Positions 1-9,231 of a stretch of DNA of 64,000 bases are shown one piece after another. Below the pieces are notes generated by a model. The model made no database searches, had not been told where the DNA came from, and was given only the letters and a program-made list of their open reading frames with translations. How positions within the stretch are numbered: the stretch's first letter is position 1; every line of letters begins with the position of its first letter. Made by a program: the position numbers and the translations under genes. The DNA comes from an uncultured Litoreibacter sp. Its GTDB lineage: Bacteria; Pseudomonadota; Alphaproteobacteria; Rhodobacterales; Rhodobacteraceae. The stretch covers positions 2,251,048-2,315,047 of the forward strand of contig NZ_CANMXB010000001.1 of the NCBI RefSeq assembly GCF_947501785.1. Reading direction: 5' to 3'.

Positions 1-1738
1 AGCCGACATTGAAGTCCTGGCCTGCGAGTTCGTGAATTTCGGCCTCCAGCCCCGCCATCTTCTGGGCAAATGCGTTGGACATGCGGCTAAGCGTGTCGCG
101 GTCGACCTTGATGCCGTTCATCTCCATCTTGGCGAGAACCGGGATCAACGGGCGCTCCATCGTTTCATAGACGGTGGTGACCTGTTTGGTGTGCAAAAGC
201 GGCTTGAAGGTCTTCCACAGGCGCAGCGTGATGTCGGCGTCTTCGGCCGCGTAAGGCGTGGCGTCGTCGATGGGCACCATATCGAAGGTGATCGCGGATT
301 TGCCGGTGCCCAGCAGCTGCTTGATCGGGATGGGCGTGTGGCCGAGGTAGCGCTCTGACAGCGCGTCCATGCCGTGGTTATGCAGGCCTGCGTGCAGCGC
401 GTAGCTGAGCAGCATCGTGTCGTCGATCGGGGCAATCTGCACACCGTAGCGCGCGAAAATCTTCGCGTCATACTTCATGTTCTGGCCGATCTTGATGATG
501 CTGTCGTCTTCCAGCATCGGCTTGAGCAAATCGAGCGCCTCTTGCAGCGGCATTTGGCCCTCGGCCAGTTCCGCCGACCCGAACAGATCATCGCCGCCGG
601 ACCTGTGGGCGAGCGGGATGTAGCAGGCCTCCCCCTCCTCCACGCAAAGGCAGATACCCACCAGGTCCACCACCATTTCATTCAGGCCCGTGGTTTCAGT
701 GTCGACGGCGACGTAGCCGCGTGCATAGACCGCGTCGATCCATTTCTGCAGCGTCTGCGCGTCGCGCACCGTGGTGTAGACGGCATCTTTCAGGTCCAGC
801 ATCTCGGGGGCATCGGCTGCCGGGGCTGGTGCGTCCTCAATAACGGGAGCCTCGACCTCCAGCTTGTCCGCGATGCGCTTGGTAAGCGTGCGGAATTCCA
901 TTTCCGCGAGGAAAGCGAGCAGCTTTTCGGGGTCGGGGTCCCGGACCTCCAAATCGTCCAGGGAGAACGTGATGGGCGTATTGGTGTCGAGCGTCACCAG
1001 TTTCTTGGACAGCTCGATCTGTTCGCGGTGGTTGATCAGCGTCTCGCGGCGTTTGGGCTGTTTGATTTCTTCGGCGCGGTCGAGCAGCTCTTCGAGGCTG
1101 CCATATTCGTTGATCAACAATGCCGCGGTTTTGATGCCGATGCCCGGCGCACCCGGCACATTGTCCACGCTGTCGCCTGCCAAGGCCTGCACGTCGATCA
1201 CACGGTCGGGGCCGACACCAAACTTGGCCTCAACGCCTTCGCTGTCGATCTGGTTGTTCTTCATGGCGTCGAACATTTCGACCCCGCCGCCAACCAGTTG
1301 CATCAGGTCTTTGTCAGAACTGATAATCGTGCAGCGCCCACCAGCCTCCCGGGCTTGCACGGAAAGGGTCGCAATGATGTCGTCAGCCTCATACCCCTCC
1401 ATCTCCTCGCAGGCGATGTTGAAGGCGTGGGTGGCCTCGCGGGTCAGCGGGATTTGCGGGCGCAGGTCTTCCGGCATGGCATCGCGGTTGGCCTTGTACT
1501 GGTCGTACATGTCGTTGCGGAACGTGTGGCTGCCCTTGTCGAAAATCACCGCAATATGGGTGACATCGCTGCCCAGATTGCCCTCCACGTAGCGCTGCAA
1601 CATGTTGCAAAAGCCTGAAACCGCCCCGATGGGCAGGCCATCGGATTTGCGCGTAAGCGGCGGCAGCGCGTGGTAGGCACGGAAGATGAAGGCGGAGCCG
1701 TCGATGAGGTGAAGGTGATGGCCCTTCCCGAAGGCCAT
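1..1738 (-). CDS. polA: DNA polymerase I, N-terminal part (cut by the window edge)
   Basis: The gene runs off the left edge, so only about 579 N-terminal residues are visible. They cover the 5'-3' exonuclease domain (about residues 1-290) and then the 3'-5' exonuclease domain. The proofreading site looks intact: a DTETTGL motif (DxE of Exo I) and a YAAEDAD motif (Exo III). The polymerase domain lies outside the window. DNA polymerase I fills gaps and removes primers in replication and repair. The ATG follows directly on the TAA of the upstream zinc-finger gene with no spacing, so the two are probably cotranscribed and translationally coupled. Confidence 0.95.
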   Translation of the reverse strand, partial: MAFGKGHHLHLIDGSAFIFRAYHALPPLTRKSDGLPIGAVSGFCNMLQRYVEGNLGSDVTHIAVIFDKGSHTFRNDMYDQYKANRDAMPEDLRPQIPLTREATHAFNIACEEMEGYEADDIIATLSVQAREAGGRCTIISSDKDLMQLVGGGVEMFDAMKNNQIDSEGVEAKFGVGPDRVIDVQALAGDSVDNVPGAPGIGIKTAALLINEYGSLEELLDRAEEIKQPKRRETLINHREQIELSKKLVTLDTNTPITFSLDDLEVRDPDPEKLLAFLAEMEFRTLTKRIADKLEVEAPVIEDAPAPAADAPEMLDLKDAVYTTVRDAQTLQKWIDAVYARGYVAVDTETTGLNEMVVDLVGICLCVEEGEACYIPLAHRSGGDDLFGSAELAEGQMPLQEALDLLKPMLEDDSIIKIGQNMKYDAKIFARYGVQIAPIDDTMLLSYALHAGLHNHGMDALSERYLGHTPIPIKQLLGTGKSAITFDMVPIDDATPYAAEDADITLRLWKTFKPLLHTKQVTTVYETMERPLIPVLAKMEMNGIKVDRDTLSRMSNAFAQKMAGLEAEIHELAGQDFNVG

Positions 1739-1918
1739 TTAGACCTTCCCTTCAAAATCGCGGTGAACGATCTTCTTGTCGCAATATGGACATTCCACAA
1801 AGCCCACGGTTTGTGGGATTTGCAGCCAAACGCGGGGGTGGCCCAACGCGCCTTCACCGCCGTCGCAGGCGATGCGATAGGCATCTACAATTTCGGTTTC
1901 TGGTGCTTGCGTGGCCAT
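1739..1918 (-). CDS. Zinc-finger domain-containing small protein (CHCC-type)
   Basis: This 59-residue protein is directly upstream of polA. The C-terminal half reads VECPYCDKKIVHRDFEGK, so a C-x2-C pair and a following His, together with C18 further up, are candidate zinc ligands of the CHCC zinc-finger family. That family is small and widespread in alphaproteobacteria and is related to the zinc-binding NDUFS6-type subunit of complex I. Its exact role here is not established. The stop codon abuts the polA ATG. The gene is too short for most ORF cut-offs but its composition and context are those of a real gene. Confidence 0.85.
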   Translation of the reverse strand: MATQAPETEIVDAYRIACDGGEGALGHPRVWLQIPQTVGFVECPYCDKKIVHRDFEGKV

Positions 1919-1989
1919 GTCGGTGATCCCCTAATCTGTTGGCGCACATGATACCTGAGCCACGCCTGCCCACAAGAGGGCTCAGGCCC

Positions 1990-2044
1990 GCAAATATCTC
2001 CGGAATCGAGCGCCGCTTTAGCGGCTCAATAAGGTCAGGTTTCC
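1990..2044. repeat. Hairpin and tag at the 3' end of the HIT gene
   Basis: An inverted repeat with arms GCCGC/GCGGC and a TTTA loop (about 2012-2024) is followed by GCTCAATAAGGTCA, which runs into the HIT stop codon. A very similar tag, GCTCAATAAGATCA, abuts the stop codon of the NDUFS4-like gene near 47957-47974. There is no T-run, so this is not a classical terminator. Confidence 0.35.
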
Positions 2045-2406
2045 CGCGGCAGCATGCGGCCCAGAGGCCGCCCACCAAGGATGTGCACGTGAAGATGCGG
2101 CACCTCTTGCACCCCGTTTACGCCGGCATTTGAGATCGCGCGAAAGCCGTCATCACTGACCCCCTCGAGCTTGCACACCTCGCCAATCGCGCGCATGAAG
2201 CCCGCAATTTCCGCGTCGGAGGCCTCTTGTGTAAAGTGGTCCATCGACACATAGGGCCCTTTGGGGATGACCAACACATGCGTCGGCGCCTGCGGGGTTA
2301 TGTCGCGAAAGGCGAGCGCATGAACGCTCTCGTAGACCGTGTCATTGGGGATTTCGCCGCGCAAAATCTTGGCAAAGATATTCTGGTCGTCATACGCAAA
2401 ACCCAT
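2035..2406 (-). CDS. HIT family (histidine triad) nucleotide-binding protein
   Basis: A 123-residue protein with the histidine-triad signature PHLHVHILGG (H104, H106, H108) near the C-terminus and the family N-terminus DDQNIFAKILRGEIP. HIT/HINT proteins hydrolyse nucleoside phosphoramidates or related adenylated substrates in the cytoplasm. Length and motif order match the HINT branch. It lies 10 bp downstream of the glycosyltransferase gene on the same strand, so the two could share a transcript, but a functional link is not evident. Confidence 0.93.
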   Translation of the reverse strand: MGFAYDDQNIFAKILRGEIPNDTVYESVHALAFRDITPQAPTHVLVIPKGPYVSMDHFTQEASDAEIAGFMRAIGEVCKLEGVSDDGFRAISNAGVNGVQEVPHLHVHILGGRPLGRMLPRET

Positions 2407-2416
2407 GGCCCGGCTC

Positions 2417-3994
2417 CTAATCTACGTAGAGGTAATCAATGTCCAGGATACTGTGCGCCTTGTCGGGTGCAACCTCAAGGAACGCAGCCAAAGCCGAAAC
2501 ATTCGTGTCGCGACTTTCGTATTCACTGATCCGAAAATAGTTTGGAAATTCCGCGTCCCTGATTTGGTCGCTCTCAAAAACAAAATTATGGCGCACGGTC
2601 GGCAATAGGCGGTCGATCGTGTGCTGCGGCGTCATCTCGCCCGCCAAACCCACGCGTTTCGCGTGGCCCAGCAGGTAATCATCGCCAAAATTGCACTCAA
2701 TCTCGATCAGCTTGGTGGTCGAGCTGTCGGCAAAGAGATCCTGCAACAACTCCAGATTAGACGGGTCAAGGCAAATCACCATCCGATTGGTATCATAGTG
2801 GTCATAGAGCAGCCGCATCAGAGCCCTGCGGTGTCGGGTGCGCTTGTCCAATGTGGTCTCAATGCCGCCAAGATCAGGCATGTTGGTGCCAGCCTCATCG
2901 AAAAGGTATTCCGTCCCGCGCAAGTCGGTCTGCTCCATGATCCGGTGCAGCAAACGTTTGGCGACATGCCATTTCTTGCACGCGATCACCAGCAGCTCCC
3001 GCTCCCGCCCGAGCGATGCCTGACGCTCCCAGAACCGCGGCGCAAACCGCCGCCCGATACGCCCCCGTCCGGTCAGAAACTTGAACAGCGTCCGCCCTTC
3101 GTTCGAGGTCTGAAAATCCATCCGCACCGAGGCGAACAGGTCCCCCAACCGCTCCTTCAGCTCCATCGCATGTGGCGAAATCTTCCGGGCAAACAAGAAA
3201 TCTTGTGACAGGAGCAAGTCGTAATGGTCGTTATAGAATGTAACCGGCATGCCGTAATCGGTGAACATCAGGAAAGTCAGCGTACGCGTGTGTATCTCTG
3301 TGCTCGGCACAAGATGGCGCACCAAAGTCTGAAAGAAGGTCTCGTCCGGTATCCAGGTCGTCCGGAAAAATCGCATGACATCTTTTCGGGATTTGATGAA
3401 ATCCAGCACCCATTCCACGGTGCGCCGGCGCAAACACCACCATTGCGACCCGATCATCATCTGCAAATCGGCCGGTATGTCCCGTGTCAGCCCAAGCCGC
3501 TTTTGCGTCTCGTAGGCCGCATAAAACCGCCGCTTCTGGGTCCGCTCGTTGAACCAGTGCCGGTATATCAACCGGTCTTCCTTCATACCGGTTTTGATCC
3601 AGTCGGAGGCGAAATAGTCGAAGCTCTCAATGTAGTCCACGTCGCTGCCATCGAGGAATTCATGCACGTAATCCGCCGACTTGATCGGCATGCAATCCCC
3701 TGAAAGCATGTAGAAATGTGTGGCCCGAGGGAAGTCCTCCACCGCCGCTTGCATCGCGTAGATCGTCGCCTGCACCAACGACCATTCCCCCCACCCGCAT
3801 TTGATGCGTTTCTTGGCAAATGTGATGTTGGGATTGTCATCCAGCGCGGCCCTGATCTCGCGGTAAGCCGCCTGGCTCGCCGACGCGTCAAAATGGATGG
3901 CCATGCAGTCGCCGACGGCGGTGAGGCGCTGGGCTTGGTCTATGATGGCTTTTGGGTCTTTATGACACAAAAGAATGAACGCGATTTTTGCCAT
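2417..3994 (-). CDS. Core-2/I-branching type beta-1,6-N-acetylglucosaminyltransferase (GT14-like)
   Basis: A 525-residue protein. The N-terminal half (about 1-280) has the hallmarks of the GT14 core-2/I-branching family: the start AKIAFILLCHKDP, a central GWGEWSLVQATI segment and YMLSGDCMPI (compare 'LSGxDxPL' in the family). The C-terminal 200 residues form a separate domain often seen fused to this family in Rhodobacterales and of unknown function. No signal peptide or membrane span is visible, so it probably acts in the cytoplasm on a surface glycan precursor. It is divergent from a sulfotransferase gene, which suggests synthesis and sulfation of a surface polysaccharide. Exact donor and acceptor cannot be told. 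Confidence 0.82.
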   Translation of the reverse strand: MAKIAFILLCHKDPKAIIDQAQRLTAVGDCMAIHFDASASQAAYREIRAALDDNPNITFAKKRIKCGWGEWSLVQATIYAMQAAVEDFPRATHFYMLSGDCMPIKSADYVHEFLDGSDVDYIESFDYFASDWIKTGMKEDRLIYRHWFNERTQKRRFYAAYETQKRLGLTRDIPADLQMMIGSQWWCLRRRTVEWVLDFIKSRKDVMRFFRTTWIPDETFFQTLVRHLVPSTEIHTRTLTFLMFTDYGMPVTFYNDHYDLLLSQDFLFARKISPHAMELKERLGDLFASVRMDFQTSNEGRTLFKFLTGRGRIGRRFAPRFWERQASLGRERELLVIACKKWHVAKRLLHRIMEQTDLRGTEYLFDEAGTNMPDLGGIETTLDKRTRHRRALMRLLYDHYDTNRMVICLDPSNLELLQDLFADSSTTKLIEIECNFGDDYLLGHAKRVGLAGEMTPQHTIDRLLPTVRHNFVFESDQIRDAEFPNYFRISEYESRDTNVSALAAFLEVAPDKAHSILDIDYLYVD

Positions 3995-4057
3995 CTGGAA
4001 AAGGGGACCGTTCCTGAAGTAACACTCTTTTAGGTTTGTCTACATAACCTTAGTGAC

Positions 4058-4085
4058 TGTTGAATAAACAGTGCTTGTTTGGTTA
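4058..4085. promoter_or_regulatory. Divergent intergenic region with an AAACA-N5-TGTTT inverted repeat
   Basis: The 155 bp between the glycosyltransferase and sulfotransferase starts are AT-rich. They contain an inverted repeat, AAACA-GTGCT-TGTTT, a possible operator for divergent control. No clear -35/-10 pair could be assigned, so this is a tentative call. Confidence 0.3.
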
Positions 4086-4149
4086 TGTCGAAATAATTGT
4101 GGCCAAAACGTAAACAATGCGGCCACGTGTTGAGAAGCGAGTACAGCAT

Positions 4150-4968
4150 ATGGGTTTCCCCGGAACTTGGATGACCGAGAGCGAGAGCATGGTTTACCGT
4201 GTCGTCCCCAAATGCGCCTGTTCGTCCATCGGGCAGATCATGTACTATTCCGACCATGGCGAGTTTTTTGACGGCGATGTCCACGACGCCAAGGACAAGC
4301 TGCACAAATGGGCCATCGAGGAAAGCCAGCCCAAAATCGAAAACAATGTGAAGGCCCACAAAAGCTATGCCTTCACCTGCGTGCGCAATCCTTACGGTCG
4401 CATCCTGTCGTCCTTCTTTGACAAAATCTGCGGCATCCAGCGCAACGGCAAACGCTACCGGGGCAACCTTGTCCCGCTCTTGATCCAGAAATACGGGATC
4501 GAGGTTGGCAGCCCCGAGGACGGCTTTGAATTCGATCAAATTCAAAGCTTTAGACGGTTTCTGCTCTTTGCGCGGGACACCATCCGCTGGAAGCGCCCGA
4601 TGGATCCGGACATTCACTGGTCAGCCATGTCGGGCCATATTTCGACCTTCATCGTCAATGGCGGGCGCTACGACAACATCTTCTTCACCGAGAAGTTCAA
4701 TGACGGCATGGACAGCGTGCTGCAATCGGTCAAAACGCCGGTCAAAGTCGACATCAACAAAGTGCCGCGCTTCAACGAGTCCGAGGGTCACGGCCCCAAA
4801 CGCGCGCATCCGATCGAGGACTATTTCGACGACCTGTCGATGCATCTGGTCTATGAAATCTACAAACGTGATTTCAACCTGTTCAAATACGACTTCGAGA
4901 ACCCGGGCAACAAAATGCCCATCGGGGAAATCGACCTTGATGAGGTGCATGCCAAGCTGGGTGACTAG
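4150..4968 (+). CDS. Sulfotransferase family 2 protein
   Basis: A 272-residue PAPS-dependent sulfotransferase. The 5'-phosphosulfate loop is VPKCACSSI (about residues 19-27) and the 3'-phosphate region is CVRNPYGRILSS (about 78-89), both typical of the Sulfotransfer_2 family of carbohydrate sulfotransferases. The start chosen is the ATG at 4150, which has GAGAAGCGAG upstream. An in-frame ATG at 4117 has no visible ribosome binding site but would add 11 residues. No membrane span is evident. The divergent GT14-like glycosyltransferase next door implies the target is a surface sugar; the acceptor is unknown. Confidence 0.88.
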   Translation: MGFPGTWMTESESMVYRVVPKCACSSIGQIMYYSDHGEFFDGDVHDAKDKLHKWAIEESQPKIENNVKAHKSYAFTCVRNPYGRILSSFFDKICGIQRNGKRYRGNLVPLLIQKYGIEVGSPEDGFEFDQIQSFRRFLLFARDTIRWKRPMDPDIHWSAMSGHISTFIVNGGRYDNIFFTEKFNDGMDSVLQSVKTPVKVDINKVPRFNESEGHGPKRAHPIEDYFDDLSMHLVYEIYKRDFNLFKYDFENPGNKMPIGEIDLDEVHAKLGD

Positions 4969-5368
4969 TTAACGCTTTGGTGCCTCCGCCCTGTCGCGAG
5001 CGACGGCCACAGCGCGATGATGTGATGAAGAATGGGTTAAATTTCGGACGCCGGCCCGCACGCTGACCTGCCATTGATTGACAGTTTTTTCATCTTTACC
5101 CGATCTTCACCAATTGGCCTGCTCGCCGACCGAGACGGGCTTTTGGAGGCGTTTTGTACAATTTGGGGCAATTTCCGAGCCCCAAAAACCCAAATTGTCC
5201 CAAAACATCTGCGCACAAAGTCGGGCTTTTCTGCACCCTCATCCGCGATCCTTGCACCTGACTTGGCGGGCGAACGGGCGGAGTTGGCCCTTAACACTTC
5301 CGACATGGTTCGGCGCAGACCGAACCGTTGCACGCGCTCGCATCCAAACAGTCCCGCTTCGCGGATGT
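4969..5368. other. 400-bp gene-free region
   Basis: No convincing gene. A short minus-strand frame at 5037-5333 lacks a ribosome binding site and any recognisable feature. The only structure seen is the inverted repeat at 5158-5198. The region lies between the 3' ends of the sulfotransferase and hyuB genes, which converge here. Confidence 0.6.
5158..5198. repeat. Inverted repeat between convergent genes
   Basis: Perfect 10-bp arms ACAATTTGGG (5158-5167) and CCCAAATTGT (5189-5198), with a nested GGGGC/GCCCC pair inside. The element sits between converging gene ends and could form a strong hairpin in both transcripts, acting as a bidirectional transcription end or RNA stabiliser. There is no T-run on either side. 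Confidence 0.5.
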
Positions 5369-7078
5369 CTACGTGTCGTCCCCTTTGGCGACGGTGGCGG
5401 CGACCTCGGCAATGTCGTCGGCGGAGAGGCCGTATTCGTCCGCGGCGGTCTGCGCCGTGATGTAGCCCCGTGCCAGATCGCGTTTGACCAAATCGGCAGG
5501 ACGGTCCGACGGATCGCCGTATCCGGCACCGCCCGGGAAGGCCATGATGACCCGTTCCCCATGCGGCACGAATTGCTTGCCCTTCACATGCATCGCGGCA
5601 CCGTCACTGCGCACAATCGTGGTGTTGGCCCCGTTCTTGCCGCCGCGCCGCCCGCGGGCGGGATACTGGCCCCGGTCAAACATCGCCTGAATGTCGAATT
5701 CATGGCCCTCTTGCGCCCCGACTTCCATGTACTGGCCCAGCCCGCCACGCGTCTTGCCCGCGCCGCCGCTGTCGGGGCGCAATTCCTTGCGCCAGATGAT
5801 CACGGGGCCTGCATGCTCAGTTGCCTCGATCGGCATGGTCATCACGCCCGACGGAAACGCCGTGGCGTTCAGCCCGTCATGGTCAGGCCGCGCGCCGGAG
5901 CCGCCGGAGTTGAAGGTCAGCACCTCGGAGCGGCGCGCATCCGCGGGCGCGGGCGCATCGGTGCGCGGGCGTAGAGAGACCTGAAAATTGCACAGACACC
6001 CCGCCCCTTCGGCGGGCACCAGCCCCGGCACAATCTTGTCGAACGCATCGAACACCGCATCAGGCACGAAGTGCCCCACGATATGGCGCAGCGCGACCGG
6101 GGCCGGATGCAGCGCGTTGACGATGGTGTTTTCGGGGGCCGCGATCTGGAACGGCGCAAGTGAGGCCGCGTTGTTCGGGATTTCGGGTGCGATTGCCACT
6201 TTCAGCGCGTAGCAGGCATAGGCTTTGGTATAGACCAGCGGGCAATTGATGCCTTTCTTGTCCAAACCGGAGGTGCCAGCGAAATCCGACAGGATCCTGT
6301 CGCCTTCGACGCTGACTTTGACCTTGAGCGTGATGGGCGTGTCGAACCCGTCCATCGTCATCTCGCCCGTCGCACTGGTCTGCGGCAGGGCCGCGATGCG
6401 TTCGATCGTGGCGCGGCGGGAATTGTCGAGGATGAACCCCGCAATGCCGTCCAGATCATCCAGCGCGAATTCTTCCATCATGTCGATCAGCCGCCGGTGC
6501 CCGATTTCGTTGCAGGTGGCGAGCGCGTAGATATCGCCAATCAGCTGATCGGGTTCACGCACATTGCCGCGAATGATACGGGTCAGCGTCTCGTCCACCG
6601 TGCCGCGATCCGCGAATTTCATGATCGGGATATAGAGGCCTTCTTCGTAGACGCTATGCGCATCCGCCCCGAAGCCGCGCCCCCCGATATCGACGATATG
6701 CGCGGTGCAGGCGAAGAACCCCACCAGCGCCCCCTTGTGAAACGACGGCGTCACCATGGTGATGTCATGCAGGTGGCCGGTGCCCTCCCACGGGTCATTG
6801 GTGATGTAGACATCGCCTTCAAAGATGTTCTGCCGCCCGATACGACGGATGAAATGCGCCACGGCATCGGCCATGGCGTTGACATGACCCGGCGTCCCGG
6901 TGACCGCCTGCGCCAGCATGTTTCCATGCGTGTCATAGACCCCGGCGGACAAATCACCCGCCTCCCGCACCGAGGTGGAAAAGGCCGTGCGAACCAGCGC
7001 CTGCGCCTGCTCCTCCACCACCGAGATCAGCCGGTTCCACATGACCTGATAGGCAACATTTGAATGGTCTTGCGTCAT
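5369..7078 (-). CDS. hyuB: Hydantoinase B / oxoprolinase family protein (HyuB)
   Basis: A 569-residue protein that matches the hydantoinase B family along its length, with conserved stretches such as SVREAGDLSAGVYD near the N-terminus and ITNDPWEGTGHLHDI near residue 90. HyuB pairs with HyuA to form ATP-dependent amidohydrolases such as N-methylhydantoinase or 5-oxoprolinase; acetone carboxylase subunits are related. The start ATGA overlaps the hyuA stop by 4 bp, so the two are translationally coupled. The substrate cannot be assigned from sequence. Confidence 0.92.
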   Translation of the reverse strand: MTQDHSNVAYQVMWNRLISVVEEQAQALVRTAFSTSVREAGDLSAGVYDTHGNMLAQAVTGTPGHVNAMADAVAHFIRRIGRQNIFEGDVYITNDPWEGTGHLHDITMVTPSFHKGALVGFFACTAHIVDIGGRGFGADAHSVYEEGLYIPIMKFADRGTVDETLTRIIRGNVREPDQLIGDIYALATCNEIGHRRLIDMMEEFALDDLDGIAGFILDNSRRATIERIAALPQTSATGEMTMDGFDTPITLKVKVSVEGDRILSDFAGTSGLDKKGINCPLVYTKAYACYALKVAIAPEIPNNAASLAPFQIAAPENTIVNALHPAPVALRHIVGHFVPDAVFDAFDKIVPGLVPAEGAGCLCNFQVSLRPRTDAPAPADARRSEVLTFNSGGSGARPDHDGLNATAFPSGVMTMPIEATEHAGPVIIWRKELRPDSGGAGKTRGGLGQYMEVGAQEGHEFDIQAMFDRGQYPARGRRGGKNGANTTIVRSDGAAMHVKGKQFVPHGERVIMAFPGGAGYGDPSDRPADLVKRDLARGYITAQTAADEYGLSADDIAEVAATVAKGDDT

Positions 7079-9162
7079 GGCGTTGCTCCTTTGGAGATCA
7101 CATCGATGCAGCCATCGGGCTGGCGGATGGCATCGCGGCTGGCGGGCACAATGACGGTGGTTTCATCCTCGACAATGGCCGCGGGACCGGACACCAGCGC
7201 GCCTTCACCCATAACCGCCCGGTTCACCACCTGCGCCGCCAGGTATTTGGCGGCCGCCGCGTCAAACACCTGCCGCGAGCCTTGCGTATCAGTCATGGCG
7301 GTGCCTTGCGTTTCCGCCACCCGCGCCACCGTTTCCGGCGGCGTCGTCGCGTTGACCGACCACACGGTGATTTCGATATCCATCCCCGCCACCGGCCGCC
7401 CGAACAGCTTGGTGTATTCCTGCTCGAAAAGCGCCTCGAACGTGGCGGCGTCGGGGGCCATGGCCTGCGCCTCGGTCAGGTCGATCGGGATCTCCCAACC
7501 CTGCCCGGTGTAGCGCATGTAGACCTTGAATTCCGACAGGATCGGGCTGACCGCGTCGCAGGTGCGCACAAAGCCCGTGGCCTCGGCCTTCAGGTCGGAC
7601 AGGATGGCGGTGATCCGGCCCGCGTCGAAATCGGAGAGCCGCATGTAGACGGAGCGGTTGGCCTCGAAGCTGAAGGGCGCGCGCAGGAACCCGATGGCCG
7701 AACCGACGCCCGCGCCGGGCGGCACCAGCAGCCGATTGACCCCCAGCTTCTCGCACAGCCGCCCCGCATGCAGCGGCGCTGCCCCGCCGAACGCGATCAT
7801 CGTGTAGTCCGACAGGTCCTCCCCGTTTTCGACCGCGTGCACCCGGGCGGCATTGGCCATGTTCTCGTCCACCACCTCGGCGACGCCGAAGGCGGCCTCC
7901 ACCCCGTCCATCGACAGCGTGTCGCCGACATGGGCCGCGAGCGCGGATTTGGACCGGGCGGGGTGCAGCGGGATGGAGCCGCCGGCGAAGGTGTCGGGGT
8001 CCAGCTTGCCGAGCACCAGGTCGGCGTCGGTGACGGCGGGGCGGGTGCCGCCGCGGCCGTAGCAGGCGGGGCCCGGCTCGGACCCGGCGCTTTCGGGGCC
8101 CACCCGAATTTGGCGCATCGCGTCGACATGGGCCAGCGAGCCGCCGCCCGCCCCGATCTCGACCATGTCGATCACCGGGATCGAAATCGGCATGCCGGAG
8201 CCCTTCTTGAACCGGTAGGTGCGCGCCACTTCGAACACGCGGGCGGTCTTTGGGGTCTGGTGCTTGATCAGGCAAATCTTGGCGGTGGTGCCGCCCATGT
8301 CAAAAGACAGGACCTTGTCCAACCCGTAGCGCGCCGCGACATTGGCCGCGAACACCGCGCCGCCAGCAGGACCGGATTCGACCAGCCGCACGGGAAACTC
8401 GGCGGCGTTCTGGATCGATATGATGCCGCCGCCCGAGTGCATCAGGAAGATACGGCAGCTGACGCCTTCGGCCTTCAGACGGTCTTCGAGACGGCCAAGA
8501 TAGGAGGCCATCAGTGGCTTGATATATGCATTGGCCACCACGGTGTTGAACCGCTCATACTCGCGCATCTGCGGGCTGACCTCGGAGGAGATGGACACCG
8601 ACACTGCGGGCAGTTTTTCAGCCAACACGTCGCGCACCAGCTCTTCATGGGCGGGGTTGAGATAGGAATGGATCAAACCGACGGCCACGCTTTCAAACCC
8701 GGCTTCGGCGATCTTGTCGACCACGGCTTCGACATCCGCGCGGTCCAGATCAACCAGCACGGCGCCTTTGGCATCGACGCGGCCCGGCACGGTGAAGCGC
8801 ATCTGACGCGGCAAGAGCGGGTCGGGCAGGTTGAGGTTCAGGTCATATTGCTCAAAACGCGACTCGGTGCGCATCTCGATGACATCGCGAAACCCTTCGG
8901 TGGTGATCAGCGCGGTTTTCGCCCCGCGCCGTTCAATCAGAGCGTTCGTGGCCAGCGTCGTGCCATGAATGATCTGCCCGACCTCGGAAGGGTCAACACC
9001 GGCCTTTGCGCAGACCTGATGCATCCCGTCAATGATCGCGTCCTCTGGCGCAGCATAGGTTGTCAGAACCTTGGCGGAGAACGTGGCCCCATCCTTTTCC
9101 AGAACGACGTCGGTAAAGGTGCCGCCAATGTCCACGCCCAGGCGGATGCTGTTAGGTGTCAT
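7075..9162 (-). CDS. hyuA: Hydantoinase A / oxoprolinase family protein (HyuA)
   Basis: A 695-residue protein with the actin-like ATPase signatures GVDIGGTFTDVV at the N-terminus and SFDMGGTTAK in the middle, followed by the C-terminal beta-domain typical of HyuA. It uses ATP to activate the cyclic amide opened together with HyuB. The ATG at 9162 was preferred over an upstream in-frame start because it is preceded by CGGAG at suitable spacing and begins directly before the ATPase motif. A LysR gene lies 69 bp upstream on the same strand and may control the pair. Confidence 0.92.
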   Translation of the reverse strand: MTPNSIRLGVDIGGTFTDVVLEKDGATFSAKVLTTYAAPEDAIIDGMHQVCAKAGVDPSEVGQIIHGTTLATNALIERRGAKTALITTEGFRDVIEMRTESRFEQYDLNLNLPDPLLPRQMRFTVPGRVDAKGAVLVDLDRADVEAVVDKIAEAGFESVAVGLIHSYLNPAHEELVRDVLAEKLPAVSVSISSEVSPQMREYERFNTVVANAYIKPLMASYLGRLEDRLKAEGVSCRIFLMHSGGGIISIQNAAEFPVRLVESGPAGGAVFAANVAARYGLDKVLSFDMGGTTAKICLIKHQTPKTARVFEVARTYRFKKGSGMPISIPVIDMVEIGAGGGSLAHVDAMRQIRVGPESAGSEPGPACYGRGGTRPAVTDADLVLGKLDPDTFAGGSIPLHPARSKSALAAHVGDTLSMDGVEAAFGVAEVVDENMANAARVHAVENGEDLSDYTMIAFGGAAPLHAGRLCEKLGVNRLLVPPGAGVGSAIGFLRAPFSFEANRSVYMRLSDFDAGRITAILSDLKAEATGFVRTCDAVSPILSEFKVYMRYTGQGWEIPIDLTEAQAMAPDAATFEALFEQEYTKLFGRPVAGMDIEITVWSVNATTPPETVARVAETQGTAMTDTQGSRQVFDAAAAKYLAAQVVNRAVMGEGALVSGPAAIVEDETTVIVPASRDAIRQPDGCIDVISKGATP

Positions 9163-9231
9163 GGGCTGCTCCGTCACGTGATCTGTCAAACGACGCCATT
9201 TGCCCAAACCGGGCTGCGGAAATCAAATTGA

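Noticed and set aside
374-1618. Long plus-strand frame opposite polA
   Set aside because: It is antisense to polA, with no ribosome binding site or recognisable family; long antisense frames are expected at this GC content.
5037-5333. Minus-strand frame of 98 codons in the gap before hyuB
   Set aside because: No ribosome binding site, no family pattern and overlap with the inverted repeat.
7060-9231. A 723-residue plus-strand frame opposite hyuA
   Set aside because: Its composition is that of a frame shadow (many His, Arg, Gly) and it shows no domain; hyuA on the other strand is clear.
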